Below, piece by piece: positions 62,555 through 64,000 of a stretch of DNA of 64,000 nucleotides. The stretch's first letter is position 1; the number at the start of each line of letters is the position of its first letter. The stretch is from HdN1 sp052035295 (GTDB taxonomy: Bacteria; Pseudomonadota; Gammaproteobacteria; Pseudomonadales; Ketobacteraceae), in NCBI GenBank assembly GCA_052035295.1, contig JBPOHS010000032.1, forward strand, positions 3,048 through 67,047, written 5' to 3'. The notes below the pieces were generated by a model, which searched no databases, had not been told where the DNA came from, and saw only the letters and a program-made list of their open reading frames with translations. The position numbers and the translations under genes were made by a program.

Positions 62555-63397
62555 ATGTCGCAAGTAACAGAAATTCTGGAAGAAGGTCAGCATCGCCTGG
62601 ACGAAATCAAGGAGACGCTGAACCGGTTCAAGACCATCGACGGCTACGATTACACGGCCAAGGAGCGCTACTACGAGCCAGCGCCTGAGAGCATCAACAC
62701 CGAAGAGTTCCGCAAGGTGGTGGAAAGCCGGCGGTCGGTGCGCAAGTTTACCGATCGCAAGATCCCTCGCGAGGTGTTGGACGATTGCCTCGACATGGCA
62801 ATGATGGCGCCCAGCTCGTGCAACCTGCAGCCCTGGGAATTCTATGTCGTGCAGAGCCCCGACAAGAAAGCCAAGCTGGTGGAGGCCTGCATGAACCAGA
62901 ACGCGGCAAGCACGGCGGCGGAGCTTATTGTGGTGGTGGCGCGTCTGCATTCCTGGCCCAAGGTCGCCAAACTCAACCTCGACGAGTGGCCGCAACCGAC
63001 GATACCCAAGCATTGGAAAGAGTTTTACTCGAAAGGTGTGCCGATGACGTATTGGCAGGGCCCTTTGCACGCAGTCGGTTGGGCCAAGAAGGCCGCAACC
63101 ACGGTGGCGGGTAATTTCCGGCCGGTGCCGCGTGGGCCGTTCACCAAAGCCGATATGCGGGTGTGGGCAGTGAAAAGCGTGGCGCTGGCGGCAGAAAATC
63201 TCATGCTGGCGTTACGGGCGCACGGTTTTGATTCCTGCCCGATGGAAGGTGTCGATCCGGTGCGGGTGAGCAAGTTGCTCAAGCTGGCCGATGATGCCGA
63301 AATCGTGATGGTGATCGGAGCCGGCGAGCGGGCGCGCGATGGCGTGTATTTCCCACGGGTGAAATTCGATCGCAAGCATTTTGTGCATTACGAATAG
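62555..63397 (+). CDS. Nitroreductase family protein, N-terminally extended
   Basis: FMN oxidoreductase of 280 residues with SRRSVRKF, APSSCNLQPWEFYVV and ENLMLALRAHGFDSCPMEGV. It is a close paralogue of the protein at 30625-31359 but carries about 40 extra helical residues at the N-terminus. Function unknown. Confidence 0.87.
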   Translation: MSQVTEILEEGQHRLDEIKETLNRFKTIDGYDYTAKERYYEPAPESINTEEFRKVVESRRSVRKFTDRKIPREVLDDCLDMAMMAPSSCNLQPWEFYVVQSPDKKAKLVEACMNQNAASTAAELIVVVARLHSWPKVAKLNLDEWPQPTIPKHWKEFYSKGVPMTYWQGPLHAVGWAKKAATTVAGNFRPVPRGPFTKADMRVWAVKSVALAAENLMLALRAHGFDSCPMEGVDPVRVSKLLKLADDAEIVMVIGAGERARDGVYFPRVKFDRKHFVHYE

Positions 63398-63468
63398 TTC
63401 GTGCGCTGCCCGAGACACCAGGTCACCCGGTGTGCGTGGCGGTCACCCGGTTGCGCACACTTCAAAGG

Positions 63469-63879
63469 TCAGGACGCCGGGCAACCCCGCTCGGTGTAGC
63501 AGTGTTCCCTGCCGCCGAAGGGATACCATTGCGCGTCGCAGAACGTTTTTACCACGGGACACCAGGCCGCCGGTTCGTAACTGACCTGTTGCTCGTCGAG
63601 GCAGCGGAGATAGCCGGCCAGCTTGTTGTACTGCACCTGGGACGTTCCACATTGGGTGCGTATGTCGTCCACGCGGGTTGGGGTGCTTGCCCTGCCTGCC
63701 GGCATAACGTTGCTTGCAAGGGGCTGCGTTGCGTTGGTGGTGCTCCAGCCTGTAACGTTCATGTCGGCTGCAACAGCGCTGGGAATAGCGGTGACGGGCT
63801 GCACGCGGGCGAGTACCACAGTGAGGGCGGTAAACGCGATCAAGGCGGCAATGTTACTGAGAGAGCCTGTTCGATTCAT
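63469..63879 (-). CDS. Small secreted Cys-containing hypothetical protein
   Basis: Protein of 136 residues starting at MNRTGS with a hydrophobic N-terminal segment (about 8-24), then a Thr/Ala-rich region and a C-terminal domain with six Cys (CGTS, RCLDE, WCPV, FCDA, HCYTE, GCPAS) that probably form disulfides. I recognise no family. Upstream to the window end nothing else is visible. Confidence 0.5.
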   Translation of the reverse strand: MNRTGSLSNIAALIAFTALTVVLARVQPVTAIPSAVAADMNVTGWSTTNATQPLASNVMPAGRASTPTRVDDIRTQCGTSQVQYNKLAGYLRCLDEQQVSYEPAAWCPVVKTFCDAQWYPFGGREHCYTERGCPAS

Positions 63880-64000
63880 AAGTTCGCCACACACCTGATG
63901 CAAGAAAACACGCTTTGCGCACAATGCCAGAGTAGGGCAGGGACGGTAGCTGACGTTAAGTCGAAAGGTGGATTGACGGCGGGATCGGGAGCGTGCTAGC

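Noticed and set aside
1..64000. CRISPR arrays, tRNA/rRNA genes, insertion sequences or prophage
   Set aside because: No repeat-spacer pattern, tRNA-like fold, rRNA sequence, transposase or integrase was recognised on either strand.

Overview
The window is a stretch of a moderately GC-rich gammaproteobacterial chromosome. Support comes from tamA/tamB, an RpoH sigma factor with a typical RpoH box, ftsY-ftsE-ftsX, engB next to cytochromes c5/c4 and dsbA, and a gene neighbourhood (znuA, thrB, polA, engB, cyt c5, cyt c4, dsbA; rsmD, two M16 peptidases, ftsYEX) that, from memory, follows Pseudomonas-type gene order. I cannot name the genus. I saw no rRNA, tRNA, insertion sequence, prophage or CRISPR array.

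Layout. 1-1 kb: znuA. 1.1-4.5 kb: a LuxR-type response regulator facing a hybrid histidine kinase that sits in an operon with a fatty acid desaturase. 4.7-18.3 kb: a co-directional biosynthetic cluster and the main discovery here. It contains homologues of all three core carbapenem enzymes: a CarA-like beta-lactam synthetase (8542-9903), a CarB-like carboxymethylproline-synthase-type crotonase (9944-10732) and a CarC-like Fe(II)/2-oxoglutarate oxygenase (14872-15666). They are interleaved with a FAAL-ACP-GNAT fusion, a free ACP, a beta-helix protein, a crotonyl-CoA carboxylase/reductase-like enzyme, an AMP-forming ligase, a di-iron hydroxylase, an SRPBCC protein and a desaturase. The arrangement suggests a beta-lactam or carbapenam core carrying, or built with, acyl/alkyl units. 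I know of no described pathway with this gene set.

18.3-34.3 kb: housekeeping and accessory genes: thrB, a DUF2782 protein, tamB, tamA (minus-strand operon), an HSL-type hydrolase, a PanP-type decarboxylase, a decayed family-2 glycosyltransferase, an acyltransferase-3, a nitroreductase and polA. 34.3-47.3 kb: a START-like protein, a 7TMR-DISM hybrid kinase, an ErsA/Spot 42-position small RNA with a sigma-E-like promoter, engB, cytochromes c5 and c4, dsbA, an EEP-family phosphodiesterase, a diguanylate cyclase with an I-site, a Tim44-like protein, a class III CoA-transferase and rpoH, which also has a sigma-E-like promoter. 47.4-64 kb: a DUF748 protein, a SemiSWEET, rsmD, two M16 peptidases, a CheX-like protein, a CHASE4 hybrid kinase, ftsYEX, a zinc-ribbon hypothetical, a class V aminotransferase, a second nitroreductase and a small secreted Cys-rich protein.

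How parts fit together. The cluster would activate a fatty acid (FAAL) onto an ACP, make an alkylmalonyl-CoA (Ccr-like) for the CarB-like condensation with a pyrroline carboxylate, close a beta-lactam (CarA-like) and oxidise it (CarC-like), while the desaturase/hydroxylase genes modify the lipid part. No dedicated exporter, resistance gene or pyrroline-5-carboxylate-forming enzyme is visible in it. Two envelope-stress-type promoters (small RNA and rpoH) indicate a sigma-E regulon crossing the window.
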